A stretch of DNA of 64,000 nt from the NCBI GenBank assembly GCA_963678215.1, contig OY782758.1:2417313-2481312 (forward strand), read 5' to 3'. The DNA is from Thiobius zoothamnicola (GTDB taxonomy: Bacteria; Pseudomonadota; Gammaproteobacteria; Chromatiales; Chromatiaceae). Both the position numbers and the translations under genes were made by a program. Position 1 is the first letter of the stretch. Each line of letters begins with the position of its first letter. Below the pieces are notes generated by a model. The model saw only the letters and a list, made by a program, of their open reading frames with translations. It made no database searches and was not told the DNA's origin. Positions 16,176 through 24,656 of this stretch are shown piece after piece.

Positions 16176-17618
16176 TCATGATTGAGTGGGCGGACTGGGT
16201 TCAATGGGGGAGGTCGCGCCCTGATCAGATGACATTGGGGCTTGGTACCAGGACAGTTTCTCATGCAGAGATACCACCTCGCCGACAATGATTAAAGTCG
16301 GGGGGGCTGGTTGTTTTTGTCTCACCAATTCAGGTAGAGACGCTAAGGTTGCGGTATACACTTTTTGCTTATGGGTGGTGCCTTGTTGAACCAAGGCTGC
16401 TGGCGTGTCAGCCGACATGCCATGCGCCTGGAGTTCCTGTGTGATCACGGGTAATCCTTTCAGCCCCATATAGAAAACGATCGTTTGTTGAGGTTGAGCC
16501 AGTTGTCGCCAGTTCAGGTTGATTGTGTGGTCTTTGAGATGGCCGGTTACGAAAGTCACCGACTGTGCGTAATCCCGGTGCGTCAGCGGAATCCCGGCGT
16601 AACTCGCGCATCCGGCGGCGGCAGTGACGCCTGGCACGACTTGAAACGGCACGCCTTGTTCCGCCAAGGTGTCAATTTCTTCTCCGCCGCGACCAAAGAT
16701 GAAAGGGTCGCCGCCTTTTAAGCGGACGACTCTGTGGCCTTGTTTCGCCAAATCCGCGAGCAACTGATTGATTTCTTCTTGGCGCATGGCGTGGTTATCA
16801 CGTTCCTTGCCGACGTAGATACGTCGTGCATCGCGACGGGTCATATCCAGAACGGCTTTCGCCACTAAACGGTCATAGACGACGACATCTGCTTGCTGCA
16901 TTAAACGTAGCGCGCGGAAAGTCAATAAGTCTGGGTCGCCTGGGCCGCCGCCCACCAAATAGACTTCGCCCATGGGTTGTCCGTCGTCAAATTTGGTTAG
17001 CTCTTGTTGCAGTAAATGCTCAGCCTCCTGCATATGCCCGGAAAAAACCCGTTCGGCCACGCCGCTTTGCAAGACATGTTCCCAGAACCGGCGTCGTTCC
17101 CGCAAACTATCAATATGGCTTTTAATCAAACTACGAAATCGAGCAGCCAAATCGGCTAAGCGGCCATAACCGGAAGGAATTAATGACTCAAGACGTGTGC
17201 GGATCAAACGTGCCAGTATCGGCGATGCGCCGCTGGTGGACACAGCGATGACGACGGGTGAACGATCAATGATGGAAGGGACGATAAAGCTGCCATTTTC
17301 CGGATTATCAACAATATTCACTGGGATATTCAGTGCGCGTGCTTTCTGGCCGATTTGGCGGTTTATGCCCGGGTCGCCAGTGGCGCCGATCACCAGAGTT
17401 GCACCAGACAAATCGTCTGCTTGGTAGGAGCGTGGTTGAACGTCGATTTCGCCTTGCTCCAACAGCGTTTGCAGGCTATGGCAAAGCTCGGGGGATACAA
17501 CTTTGACCTGCGCGCCGGATTGCAATAATAAGCGAATCTTTCGCGCAGCGATTTCACCGCCGCCAATGACCACGCAGGGCTGTTGTTTGACATCAAGAAA
17601 AATGGGCAGGTGTTGCAT
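16176..17618 (-). CDS. cysG: Siroheme synthase (three-activity CysG)
   Basis: The 480-residue fusion makes siroheme from uroporphyrinogen III. The N-terminal part is the precorrin-2 dehydrogenase/ferrochelatase: CVVIGGGEIAARKIRLLL binds NAD, and VIAVSTSGASPILAR holds the conserved Ser region. From about residue 215 the uroporphyrinogen methyltransferase begins with VYLVGGGPGDPDLLT; YVGKERDNH and RLKGGDPFIFGRGGEE follow. Siroheme is the cofactor of the DsrAB sulfite reductase encoded at 56070-58491, so the gene links directly to sulfur oxidation. The last 20 residues are a Ser/Pro-rich tail. It is divergent from the rhodanese-tusA-dsrE2 set. Confidence 0.97.
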   Translation of the reverse strand: MQHLPIFLDVKQQPCVVIGGGEIAARKIRLLLQSGAQVKVVSPELCHSLQTLLEQGEIDVQPRSYQADDLSGATLVIGATGDPGINRQIGQKARALNIPVNIVDNPENGSFIVPSIIDRSPVVIAVSTSGASPILARLIRTRLESLIPSGYGRLADLAARFRSLIKSHIDSLRERRRFWEHVLQSGVAERVFSGHMQEAEHLLQQELTKFDDGQPMGEVYLVGGGPGDPDLLTFRALRLMQQADVVVYDRLVAKAVLDMTRRDARRIYVGKERDNHAMRQEEINQLLADLAKQGHRVVRLKGGDPFIFGRGGEEIDTLAEQGVPFQVVPGVTAAAGCASYAGIPLTHRDYAQSVTFVTGHLKDHTINLNWRQLAQPQQTIVFYMGLKGLPVITQELQAHGMSADTPAALVQQGTTHKQKVYTATLASLPELVRQKQPAPPTLIIVGEVVSLHEKLSWYQAPMSSDQGATSPIEPSPPTQS

Positions 17619-17701
17619 AATTTGGAGTTTTAATTGTGTATATTCGGAAATTATAATATAGTGCCGGGATATTTTTCTGAATTATATTGAAGGAAATTAC
17701 C

Positions 17702-18043
17702 ATGGTGGTAAAAGAGATTGAAGCTGCCGAATTGCAATCTCGAGTCGTTAACAACGAAGATATTATGCTGCTTGATATACGCGGCGACGCCGAAGTGGCG
17801 CAAGGCGTGTTGCCTAAGGCGGAGCATCTTCCGATGCATATGATTCCCTTGCGTATGCATGATTTTCCGCAGGGACGGGATATTGTATTGTACTGCCGCA
17901 GCGGCGCTCGCTCGCATCACGCTTGTAATTACCTGATGCAGCAGGGTATTGATAATGTCATCAACTTACGGGGCGGAATCATCTCATGGGTCCGTCAGGG
18001 ATATGAGATCGCTTCTTCCACAAAATTGAAAGCGTCGGCTTAA
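17702..18043 (+). CDS. Single-domain rhodanese (sulfurtransferase)
   Basis: A 113-residue cytoplasmic rhodanese. I chose the ATG at 17702, preceded by GAAGGAAAT, over an upstream TTG at 17687. The domain runs from IMLLDIRGDAEV to NLRGGIISWVRQGYE. The active-site loop is CRSGARS, with the persulfide-carrying Cys. It is the first gene of a rhodanese-tusA-dsrE2 set that is common in sulfur oxidisers. There the rhodanese passes sulfane sulfur to TusA, and TusA passes it to DsrEFH/DsrC. Confidence 0.92.
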   Translation: MVVKEIEAAELQSRVVNNEDIMLLDIRGDAEVAQGVLPKAEHLPMHMIPLRMHDFPQGRDIVLYCRSGARSHHACNYLMQQGIDNVINLRGGIISWVRQGYEIASSTKLKASA

Positions 18044-18189
18044 ACAAGCCTGATTATTATAGGGATGTAATTTTCTCAATTGTGATTTGGTTGTACTTGG
18101 CATATAAGCACATGCCAATTGTATAGGGCGTAAATGCTGAAATGCCCGTGATTTGATCTTGTAACGTCAACATATTCGGAGGTTGCCTC

Positions 18190-18420
18190 ATGGCTGACTT
18201 TGATAATGAATTGGATGCATCTGGCTTGAACTGTCCTCTGCCGATTCTTCGCGCGAAGAAGACACTGGCTGGTATGGATAGTGGCAAAGTATTGCGCATT
18301 GTCGCCACTGATCCAGGTTCGGTGAAGGATTTCGAGGCCTTCGCCAAACAAACTGGTAATGAACTTATGGATTCAGGCGAAGAAGGCGGTAAGTTTGTCT
18401 TCCGTATCAAGAAAGCTTGA
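18190..18420 (+). CDS. tusA: TusA sulfur carrier protein
   Basis: The 76-residue protein has the TusA signature near the N-terminus: DASGLNCPLPILRAKK, in which the Cys of CPLP carries the persulfide. A short beta-alpha-beta fold follows, including TDPGSVKDFEAFAKQTGN. An AGGTTGCC-type ribosome site precedes the ATG. In Allochromatium-like sulfur oxidisers TusA delivers sulfur to DsrEFH. Its neighbours, a rhodanese and DsrE2, support that route. Confidence 0.95.
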   Translation: MADFDNELDASGLNCPLPILRAKKTLAGMDSGKVLRIVATDPGSVKDFEAFAKQTGNELMDSGEEGGKFVFRIKKA

Positions 18421-18457
18421 TCATCAATAAACCCATTAACTATTGAGGGCCGTTAAG

Positions 18458-18937
18458 ATGGAAGAAAAGAAGCTTGCCATCATCGCGACCAAAGGTACGC
18501 TGGATTGGGGATACCCTCCTTTCATTCTGGCTTCGACAGCCGCTGCATTGGGTTATGAAGTCGAAGTGTTTTTTACCTTCTATGGTTTGCAGTTACTGAA
18601 GAAGGACCTTGATCTCAAGGTGTCTCCACTTGGTAACCCAGGGATGCCGATGCCGATGGGCATGGATAAATGGTTCCCGACGTTGTTTACTGCGTTGCCT
18701 GGTATGGAAGCCATGATGACCGCCATGATGAAGAAGAAAATGGCGAGCAAAGGTGTGGCCAGCATAGAGGAGTTGCGGGAACTGTCTCAGGAGGCTGGCG
18801 TCAGATTAATCGCTTGCCAGATGACTGTTGACCTGTTCGATATGGACTCTTCTCAGTTCATTAATGACGTTGAGTATGCCGGCGCAGCGCGCTTCTTTGA
18901 ATTTGCGGGCGAATCGGATATTTGCTTGTATATTTAG
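18458..18937 (+). CDS. dsrE2: DsrE2 sulfurtransferase-like protein
   Basis: The 159-residue protein belongs to the DsrE2 group. It has an N-terminal strand, KKLAIIATKGTLDWGYPP, a central hydrophobic Met-rich segment (GNPGMPMPMGMDKWFPTLFTALPGMEAMMTAMM, quoted in parts: GMPMPMGMDKW, then ALPGMEAMM) that may touch the membrane, and the conserved Cys in RLIACQMTVDLF. I took the ATG at 18458 after GAGGGCC; a TTG at 18443 is less likely. With the rhodanese and TusA it forms the sulfane-sulfur transfer set. DsrE2 is thought to bind TusA. Confidence 0.9.
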   Translation: MEEKKLAIIATKGTLDWGYPPFILASTAAALGYEVEVFFTFYGLQLLKKDLDLKVSPLGNPGMPMPMGMDKWFPTLFTALPGMEAMMTAMMKKKMASKGVASIEELRELSQEAGVRLIACQMTVDLFDMDSSQFINDVEYAGAARFFEFAGESDICLYI

Positions 18938-18947
18938 TGTGATGAAA

Positions 18948-18980
18948 CAAAATCAATAGCTGCATGAGCTATTGATTTTG
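18948..18980. terminator. Bidirectional terminator between dsrE2 and rplI
   Basis: CAAAATCAATAGCT, loop GCATG, then AGCTATTGATTTTG: a perfect 14-base stem with an A run on one side and a T run on the other. It lies between two convergent genes and can serve both. Confidence 0.9.
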
Positions 18981-18990
18981 TGTCCGGCTC

Positions 18991-19446
18991 TCACTCATCC
19001 CCAATAACTTTGATCTTCAAGCTTGTTTCAACATCCGTGTGCAGGTGAATGGTGACTTCGTAGTCGCCAACCAAGCGCAATGTGCCTTCTGGCAAGCGAA
19101 CTTCTGATTTTACGATCTCAACCCCGGCAGCGGCGCAAGCGGTGACGATATCTGTCGTGCCGACTGAACCGAATAACTTGCCCTCATCCCCCACTTTATG
19201 CGTGATGGTGACGCCATCTTCCAATGCATTGAGCTGAGCTTTGCGAGCTTCCGCCGCTGCCAGGCTCTCCGCTGCTTGCTGCTCAAGCTCGGCACGCCGT
19301 TGTTCAAAAGCGGCGATATTATCCGGGCTGGCGAATACGGCCTTGCCTTGAGGGATAAGAAAGTTACGTGCATAACCGGATTTCACCGTGACTTTCTCGC
19401 CTAATACGCCGACATTAGCGACTTTATCCAATAAAATGACTTCCAT
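18991..19446 (-). CDS. rplI: 50S ribosomal protein bL9
   Basis: The 151-residue protein begins MEVILLDKVANVGVLGEKV and continues with GYARNFLIPQGKAV, the bL9 signature. A long connecting helix rich in Ala/Glu (residues about 45-75) leads to the C-terminal domain. It is the last gene of the rpsF-rpsR-(membrane protein)-rplI operon and ends beside the bidirectional terminator. Confidence 0.98.
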   Translation of the reverse strand: MEVILLDKVANVGVLGEKVTVKSGYARNFLIPQGKAVFASPDNIAAFEQRRAELEQQAAESLAAAEARKAQLNALEDGVTITHKVGDEGKLFGSVGTTDIVTACAAAGVEIVKSEVRLPEGTLRLVGDYEVTIHLHTDVETSLKIKVIGDE

Positions 19447-19469
19447 CGTTATTTAAACCTCAAAAATGA

Positions 19470-20384
19470 TTAATTTTGGTTGTTGATCCCGGCTTTTGCA
19501 CGGAAATCAAGCCAGCCATCGGTATAACCTAATATCGCTAGCATGATCGTGCTGTACGGCGCGCCGATGAATAACGCCAAGTAGAAAACAGCGGTTCCAA
19601 TACGCGGTATTCGGTATTGGTGAGCAAAAGCGTGCGCCACGCTGATACCTTGCAGCAGGAACAACATCATGCCAACCACATAGAGTTGGCCGCCTACGCC
19701 AGGATTTGAATCAGACGCCACCAACATGGGAATGAAGAGGAGAGGCAGCACAATTAGCCAGAATCGCTCAAAACGCAGATGGCGGAATTGCGCGCCAAAA
19801 GAACCTGAATCATCCAGCTTGAGTAAAGCCCATAACCCGAGTGATAAAGCCGCCGCCATACTGATGAACCAACTGGCGGCGACTCCGCCGGGCATCCATT
19901 TTGCGAGCATATCAATCAATTGATCCTGCTCAGCTTGTGGCATGACGGTTAAGTCGATTTGCGCTTGGATAAATGCGAATAAAACGTCGCGCCAAAAGCC
20001 CACCGGGTTTTCCCATGCGAGAAACTGCAGGCCAACAATTAAAAAGCCGCCGACCGCCGCTGCGCTGAATGCTTTGGCTAAAGAGTGACTGGCGCCTAGC
20101 ACGCCGCTGAGTCCCCAAGCCGGTAACCATAGCAGGATGCCTAACAATGCAAATGGCATTGGCATTTGAAATAACAAGCCGCCAAGCCCAATGAGCGCCA
20201 AAATAGCAGAGATGGCGACGATCAAGCCTTCCTGCAAGCCATTGCGTAAAGTGGCTAATACCAAAATCGCCATGCTGATGATCGCGATTGGCGTAACCAT
20301 CAATGCCAACAGCAAGGTTAAGACGGCGGCGAGAATGGCCTGAACCCGCCCTTTCATGATCAGGGCGACAAGATTCTGCATCAC
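19470..20384 (-). CDS. DUF2232-type multi-spanning membrane protein
   Basis: The 304-residue protein has about eight hydrophobic segments and short loops, with no catalytic motif that I can name. Membrane proteins of this type (DUF2232/YybS-like) are often encoded between rpsR and rplI in gammaproteobacteria, which is where this one lies. The function is unknown. It is 23 bases from rplI and 15 from rpsR, so it is cotranscribed with the ribosomal genes. Confidence 0.8.
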   Translation of the reverse strand: MMQNLVALIMKGRVQAILAAVLTLLLALMVTPIAIISMAILVLATLRNGLQEGLIVAISAILALIGLGGLLFQMPMPFALLGILLWLPAWGLSGVLGASHSLAKAFSAAAVGGFLIVGLQFLAWENPVGFWRDVLFAFIQAQIDLTVMPQAEQDQLIDMLAKWMPGGVAASWFISMAAALSLGLWALLKLDDSGSFGAQFRHLRFERFWLIVLPLLFIPMLVASDSNPGVGGQLYVVGMMLFLLQGISVAHAFAHQYRIPRIGTAVFYLALFIGAPYSTIMLAILGYTDGWLDFRAKAGINNQN

Positions 20385-20399
20385 AGTCTACGGCGTGCT

Positions 20400-20624
20400 T
20401 TAATGGGTATCGGAGTAGGGCAGTAAGGCGAGAAAACGCGCGCGCTTTACGGCCGTGGTTAGCTGACGTTGATACCTGGCGCTGGTGCCGGTGATGCGGC
20501 TGGGTACAATTTTACCCGTTTCAGTGATGTTTTGACGCAACAAGTTGAGATCTTTGTAATCAATCTCTTCAATACCTTCAGCGGTGAAACGGCAATATTT
20601 ACGACGGCGGAATTGACGTGACAT
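20400..20624 (-). CDS. rpsR: 30S ribosomal protein bS18
   Basis: The 74-residue basic protein begins MSRQFRRRKYCRFTAEGIEEIDYKD (in part: RRRKYCRFTAEG), the bS18 start. The central motif TGKIVPSRITGTSARYQRQL is diagnostic. It follows rpsF with a 22-base gap; bS6 and bS18 bind 16S rRNA as a pair. Confidence 0.98.
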   Translation of the reverse strand: MSRQFRRRKYCRFTAEGIEEIDYKDLNLLRQNITETGKIVPSRITGTSARYQRQLTTAVKRARFLALLPYSDTH

Positions 20625-20646
20625 GGGTTTGGTTCCTTAATGAAAT

Positions 20647-21000
20647 TTATTCAACGACGGCTTCAGCGGTTTCTTGTTTATCTTCGTCTTTGGCGAGCGC
20701 TGACATTTTGGTGATGGCGGATTTCCGACGAATGACCAAATGACGTAAAATGGCGTCGTTAAAGCGGAAGGTGGTTTCCAATTCGGTCAATACTTCAGCT
20801 GAGCACTCAATGTTCATGAGCACATAATGTGCCTTGTGAATTTTGTTGATGGGATAGGCTAACTGCTTGCGACCCCAATCTTCGAGTCGATGGATCATGC
20901 CGCCATCTGTTTCAATGGTGGATTTATAGCGTTCCACCATGCTGGGTACTTGCTCGCTCTGATCTGGATGCACTAAAAAAACAATTTCATAATGACGCAT
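20647..21000 (-). CDS. rpsF: 30S ribosomal protein bS6
   Basis: The 117-residue protein begins MRHYEIVFLVHPDQSEQVP, which matches E. coli bS6 closely. I chose the ATG at 21000, after AGGGAGTGACA, over a GTG two codons upstream. The C-terminal tail is acidic (KDEDKQETAEAVVE), resembling the tail that is glutamylated in E. coli. It is the first gene of the operon. Confidence 0.97.
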   Translation of the reverse strand: MRHYEIVFLVHPDQSEQVPSMVERYKSTIETDGGMIHRLEDWGRKQLAYPINKIHKAHYVLMNIECSAEVLTELETTFRFNDAILRHLVIRRKSAITKMSALAKDEDKQETAEAVVE

Positions 21001-21008
21001 TGTCACTC

Positions 21009-21040
21009 CCTATGGTTGAAAGCCTCCCGTGTTACCAAGG
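21009..21040 (-). promoter_or_regulatory. Candidate S6:S18-type leader hairpin over the rpsF ribosome site
   Basis: On the minus strand CCT-T-GGT and ACC-AT-AGG pair around a loop containing ACACGGGAGGC. The hairpin's 3' side leads directly into the AGGGAG ribosome-binding site of rpsF. bS6-bS18 is known to autoregulate through leader RNA in many bacteria. The pairing is visible, but the match to the known motif is only suggestive. Confidence 0.35.
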
Positions 21041-21269
21041 AATTCAATTGACGGTGAGGCAAGGAGAAGCTTAAAAACTTCACATAAAAATGGCGAAGTT
21101 AAGACGCTCAAAATGGAAGACTCTGGCTGCTAAGGCCTGAGTCGGAAAATACAGGTTTGCTGATTGATCTATGGCGTGATTGTCAAGGAACCTAAATTTG
21201 TGGTGCAACGAAACGCATCAGGTTTTGTTGCATTGCCGACAAAAGGAAACAATCCGCCTTTAGGTGATC

Positions 21270-21357
21270 ATGGTGCCGAGAAGAGGACTTGAACCTCCAC
21301 GGCCTTTCGGCCACTAATACCTGAAACTAGCGCGTCTACCAATTCCGCCACCTCGGC
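21270..21357 (-). tRNA. tRNA-Leu(CAG)
   Basis: The minus strand has acceptor GCCGAGG at the 5' end and its partner CTTCGGC-like 3' strand (TCTCGGC), a class II variable arm (GTGGCCGAAAGGCCGT), a T-arm with GGTTCAAGTCC, and an encoded CCA. The anticodon loop TTCAGGT gives CAG. Confidence 0.96.
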
Positions 21358-21596
21358 AACAAGCGGCGGATGTTACAATCAGGGGAAATATATGTCAATT
21401 TATTGTGCCGGTTCGCCAGCGCGAATCAGTCTTTGCCTGAGTGGAGGGCACGATATAACTCAGGGTGAGTTGTGCTGGTTCAGACCTCATCCGTTGGCTC
21501 CTGGCCTGGATAGAATTCGTATTCCGAGCAAAACACCGGTTGTTTGATCTTTAAACTTCAGAAATCCTGCAATCCATTGATTTTACGCAAGTATCC

Positions 21597-22469
21597 ATGT
21601 TCCTGAGTATTCTTGGCATCGTATTTCCCATATTCGCCATTGTACTGGCTGGTTTCCTGTATGCCCGTCATCATACTCTGGACATGACGGCAGCCAACAG
21701 GCTGAATATGGACATTTTCTTGCCTGCCCTGCTGTTCATCGTTGTTGCTGATGACAGCTTTAAACCGGGCGCATTTGGCGTACTGGCATTGGTTGGCGTT
21801 GCCGTCGTATTAGGTTCTGGGCTTCTGGCGATTCCAGTGGCGCGTTTATCAGGCTATCGAAGCCTGACCTTTGCGCCGCCCATGATGTTTAACAATTGTG
21901 GGAATATTGGTCTCCCACTGGCTCTCTTGGCTTTTGGTCAGGAACACTTGGGCGGCGCAATCGTGTTATTCCTGGTGAGTAACACGATACATTTTTCTCT
22001 GGGCAACTGGCTTTTGAGTCGCCGCGCGAGTTGGATAGCACTGATACGCAACCCCATTCTGCTCGCTACGCTATTGGCATTCGGTGTCAACCTTGGTGGC
22101 ATTCCAATACCTGAAATGGTCTGGCACAGCATTGATATGCTGGGGCAGATCTCTATTCCACTGATGTTGTTTTCTCTTGGCGTACGTATGACCGATATTG
22201 ACCTATCCGATTGGCAGATTGGCCTGGTGGGTGCCGTCATGAGTCCACTGGCGGGACTTCTGATTGCGATACCCTTGGTATATTTTCTGGGTATCAGTGG
22301 CATTGATCAGGCGCAGTTGATTATTTTCAGTGCTCTGCCGCCTGCCGTACTCAATTTCATGTTCGCGGAAAAGTACAGTCAGGAACCACGCAAGGTTGCT
22401 TCAATCGTGCTGATTGGTAACTTTGTGAGTGTGGCTGTGATTCCTGTTGTGCTGTATGCCGTTTTGTAG
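21597..22469 (+). CDS. AEC-family permease (auxin efflux carrier type)
   Basis: A 290-residue membrane protein with about ten transmembrane helices in two halves. Typical AEC motifs are LNMDIFLPALLF and MMFNNCGNIGLPLALLAFG in the first half, and ISIPLMLFSLGVRM in the second. Members of this family move malonate, malate or other carboxylates and related compounds. The substrate cannot be read. It stands alone, convergent to the TRAP operon. Confidence 0.88.
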   Translation: MFLSILGIVFPIFAIVLAGFLYARHHTLDMTAANRLNMDIFLPALLFIVVADDSFKPGAFGVLALVGVAVVLGSGLLAIPVARLSGYRSLTFAPPMMFNNCGNIGLPLALLAFGQEHLGGAIVLFLVSNTIHFSLGNWLLSRRASWIALIRNPILLATLLAFGVNLGGIPIPEMVWHSIDMLGQISIPLMLFSLGVRMTDIDLSDWQIGLVGAVMSPLAGLLIAIPLVYFLGISGIDQAQLIIFSALPPAVLNFMFAEKYSQEPRKVASIVLIGNFVSVAVIPVVLYAVL

Positions 22470-22568
22470 GAGTCGGTAGTTGTATTGCCGCAGATGGGTT
22501 TCAGTGAAGATGCTTGAGTCATGTTGCCATGACGAATAAACGCAGTTCTCATTTTGTTTCCTTGGTCA

Positions 22569-23963
22569 TCAATTGCCATAAGCGACTGAAGGCAACCAAG
22601 TCACCAATTGTGGGAACGCAAACACCAGTCCCAGCCCGATCAATTGCAAAACAATGAACGGCACTACGCCGCGATAGATTTCAGTGAGCCGCACGCCTTG
22701 CGGGCAGACACCTTTTAAATAGAACAGGGCGAAACCTACGGGTGGTGTCAGGAAAGAGGTTTGCAAGGTGACCGCCACCAGCAAAGCGAACCACACCAGA
22801 TTGGGGTTATCCACCACGCCATAGCCATCCACGGCCAAATCCAGGGTTCCGATCACTGGGCCTAACAGCGGCAGCATGATCAGGCTGATTTCGATCCAGT
22901 CGAGGAAAAAGCCCAGGGCGAATACAAACAACAGAATGACTGCGATCAAGCCATAAGGCCCGAGGCCCAAGCCGTTCAGTGCGGATTCAATCAGTTCATC
23001 GCCGCCGCATTCACGCAGCACCAGGGCGAAGATGGTCGCGCCGACAAAGATGGCAAAGATATAGGCCGAGGTGTTCATGGTGTTGATCACTACTTCTTTT
23101 AACACCGTAAAGTTCAGACGCTTGTAAGCCAAAGAAAGGATAGTTGCGCCTAGAGCGCCGATGCCGGAGGCCTCGGTAACGGTAGCAATACCGGCAAAAA
23201 TCGAACCTAATACAGCTAAGATCAATAAGGCGGGTGGCAGGATATCCAACATCACCTGTAAAACATCTTGCAACCCGATGGCCTTGTGGTCGGCGGCCAA
23301 AGGTGCATTGTCCGGCTTCCACAAACCATAGATATAGATATAGCTGATATACAACACGCCCAGAATCATGCCGGGGAATACTGCGCCCATGAACAAATCG
23401 CCGACCGACACACCCAATTGGTCGCCCATGATGACCAGCATGATGGAAGGTGGAATCAGGATGCCCAAACAGCCGGAAGCGGCGATGGTGCCCAACGCCA
23501 GCGGCTTGTGATATTGCTGCTTGAGCATGATGGGCAGCGACATCACGCCGAGCAATACAACCGAAGCGCCAATGATGCCAGTGGAGGCGGCGAGGATGAT
23601 GCCGATTAAAGTCACGGTAATTGCCAGGCCGCCGCGTACATTGCCGAACAGCTTTTGCATCGAATGCATCATGCGTTCGGCCACGCCGGACTTGTCCAGC
23701 ATCAGGCCCATAAAGATAAACATCGGCAGGGCGACCAGCACCCAGTTATCCATGATGCCGAAGATGCGCCCGACCAGCAGTCCCAGGGTGTTGTAATCCA
23801 GGCCGGTCATGGTCCAGTCCATGCTGTCGGTCCAATAGGCGATGCCGACGAATGCGATGCCGACGCCGGCCAACACCCAGGCCACCGGGAAGCCGGTGAA
23901 CAATAGCGCGATGAATGAAAGAAACATCGCGATGACTAAATAATTTTCGGGTTCCAGCAGCAT
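22569..23963 (-). CDS. dctM: TRAP transporter large permease (DctM family)
   Basis: The 464-residue protein has about 12 hydrophobic segments, including GRIFGIMDNWVLVALPMFIFMG and LGILIPPSIMLVIMGDQLGVSVGDLFMGA, which are DctM landmarks. It is the sodium-coupled translocation subunit of a TRAP transporter. It lies 3 bases after the small permease gene. Together with the binding protein the set probably imports an organic acid. The neighbouring lutABC genes make lactate or another 2-hydroxy acid a reasonable guess. Confidence 0.95.
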   Translation of the reverse strand: MLLEPENYLVIAMFLSFIALLFTGFPVAWVLAGVGIAFVGIAYWTDSMDWTMTGLDYNTLGLLVGRIFGIMDNWVLVALPMFIFMGLMLDKSGVAERMMHSMQKLFGNVRGGLAITVTLIGIILAASTGIIGASVVLLGVMSLPIMLKQQYHKPLALGTIAASGCLGILIPPSIMLVIMGDQLGVSVGDLFMGAVFPGMILGVLYISYIYIYGLWKPDNAPLAADHKAIGLQDVLQVMLDILPPALLILAVLGSIFAGIATVTEASGIGALGATILSLAYKRLNFTVLKEVVINTMNTSAYIFAIFVGATIFALVLRECGGDELIESALNGLGLGPYGLIAVILLFVFALGFFLDWIEISLIMLPLLGPVIGTLDLAVDGYGVVDNPNLVWFALLVAVTLQTSFLTPPVGFALFYLKGVCPQGVRLTEIYRGVVPFIVLQLIGLGLVFAFPQLVTWLPSVAYGN

Positions 23964-23966
23964 GGT

Positions 23967-24593
23967 TCAGCCCTCCTGCCTGTCTTGCTTATCGTCCGGG
24001 GTGCAGGGCTGCAGATGAAAAAACTGACGCAACATGGACACATTACCCGGCACCAGTTCTTCCTGCTCCCGCGCATGATGTCTCAATAATTGCACCTGTA
24101 AAATCAAACGTGCCAGCGCAGCCATGAACATCAGCACGGCGGTCAGGGGCACAACGGCTTTGATTATCCACCGATACGGCAGGCCGGTCGGGTTGGCAGA
24201 TGATTCGTTCACCCGATAGGCTTCCCATGCCCAGCCAATGCTATGGTCGAACAAGATCCATAAGAATGGCATCAACAAGAGTAAGATGCCCGATATTTCC
24301 AATATATGCTTTGCTTTGGTCGGCAGACTCATGTGTACAATATCGACCCGGATATGCGAATCATTGGTGATGGCATACGCCATACCGAACATGAAGGCGA
24401 CCGCATATAGATGCCACATCAGTTCCTCCAAAGGCACCAAGCCTCTGTTGAAGCCGTAGCGCATCACGACTTGTAACAAGATCACGCCGATTAACAACAC
24501 ATTCAACCAGGCGGCGGTCTCCGCGATGCGCCGGACGATGTTGTTGAGAAAATCGGCGATGGGCACGCGGTATTGGGGATTGGCGGAAGACAT
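23967..24593 (-). CDS. dctQ: TRAP transporter small permease (DctQ family)
   Basis: The 208-residue protein has four hydrophobic segments. The conserved DctQ stretch VMRYGFNRGLVPLEELMWHLYAV in the first half (recognisable by PLEELMWHLY) and a cytosolic C-terminal tail are visible. It pairs with the large permease directly downstream. Confidence 0.93.
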   Translation of the reverse strand: MSSANPQYRVPIADFLNNIVRRIAETAAWLNVLLIGVILLQVVMRYGFNRGLVPLEELMWHLYAVAFMFGMAYAITNDSHIRVDIVHMSLPTKAKHILEISGILLLLMPFLWILFDHSIGWAWEAYRVNESSANPTGLPYRWIIKAVVPLTAVLMFMAALARLILQVQLLRHHAREQEELVPGNVSMLRQFFHLQPCTPDDKQDRQEG

Positions 24594-24656
24594 GGCAATA
24601 GCTCATTTCGATACAGTTTGGTGCGGTTCGCTATGCTCACCGCACCGTTAAAGGGA

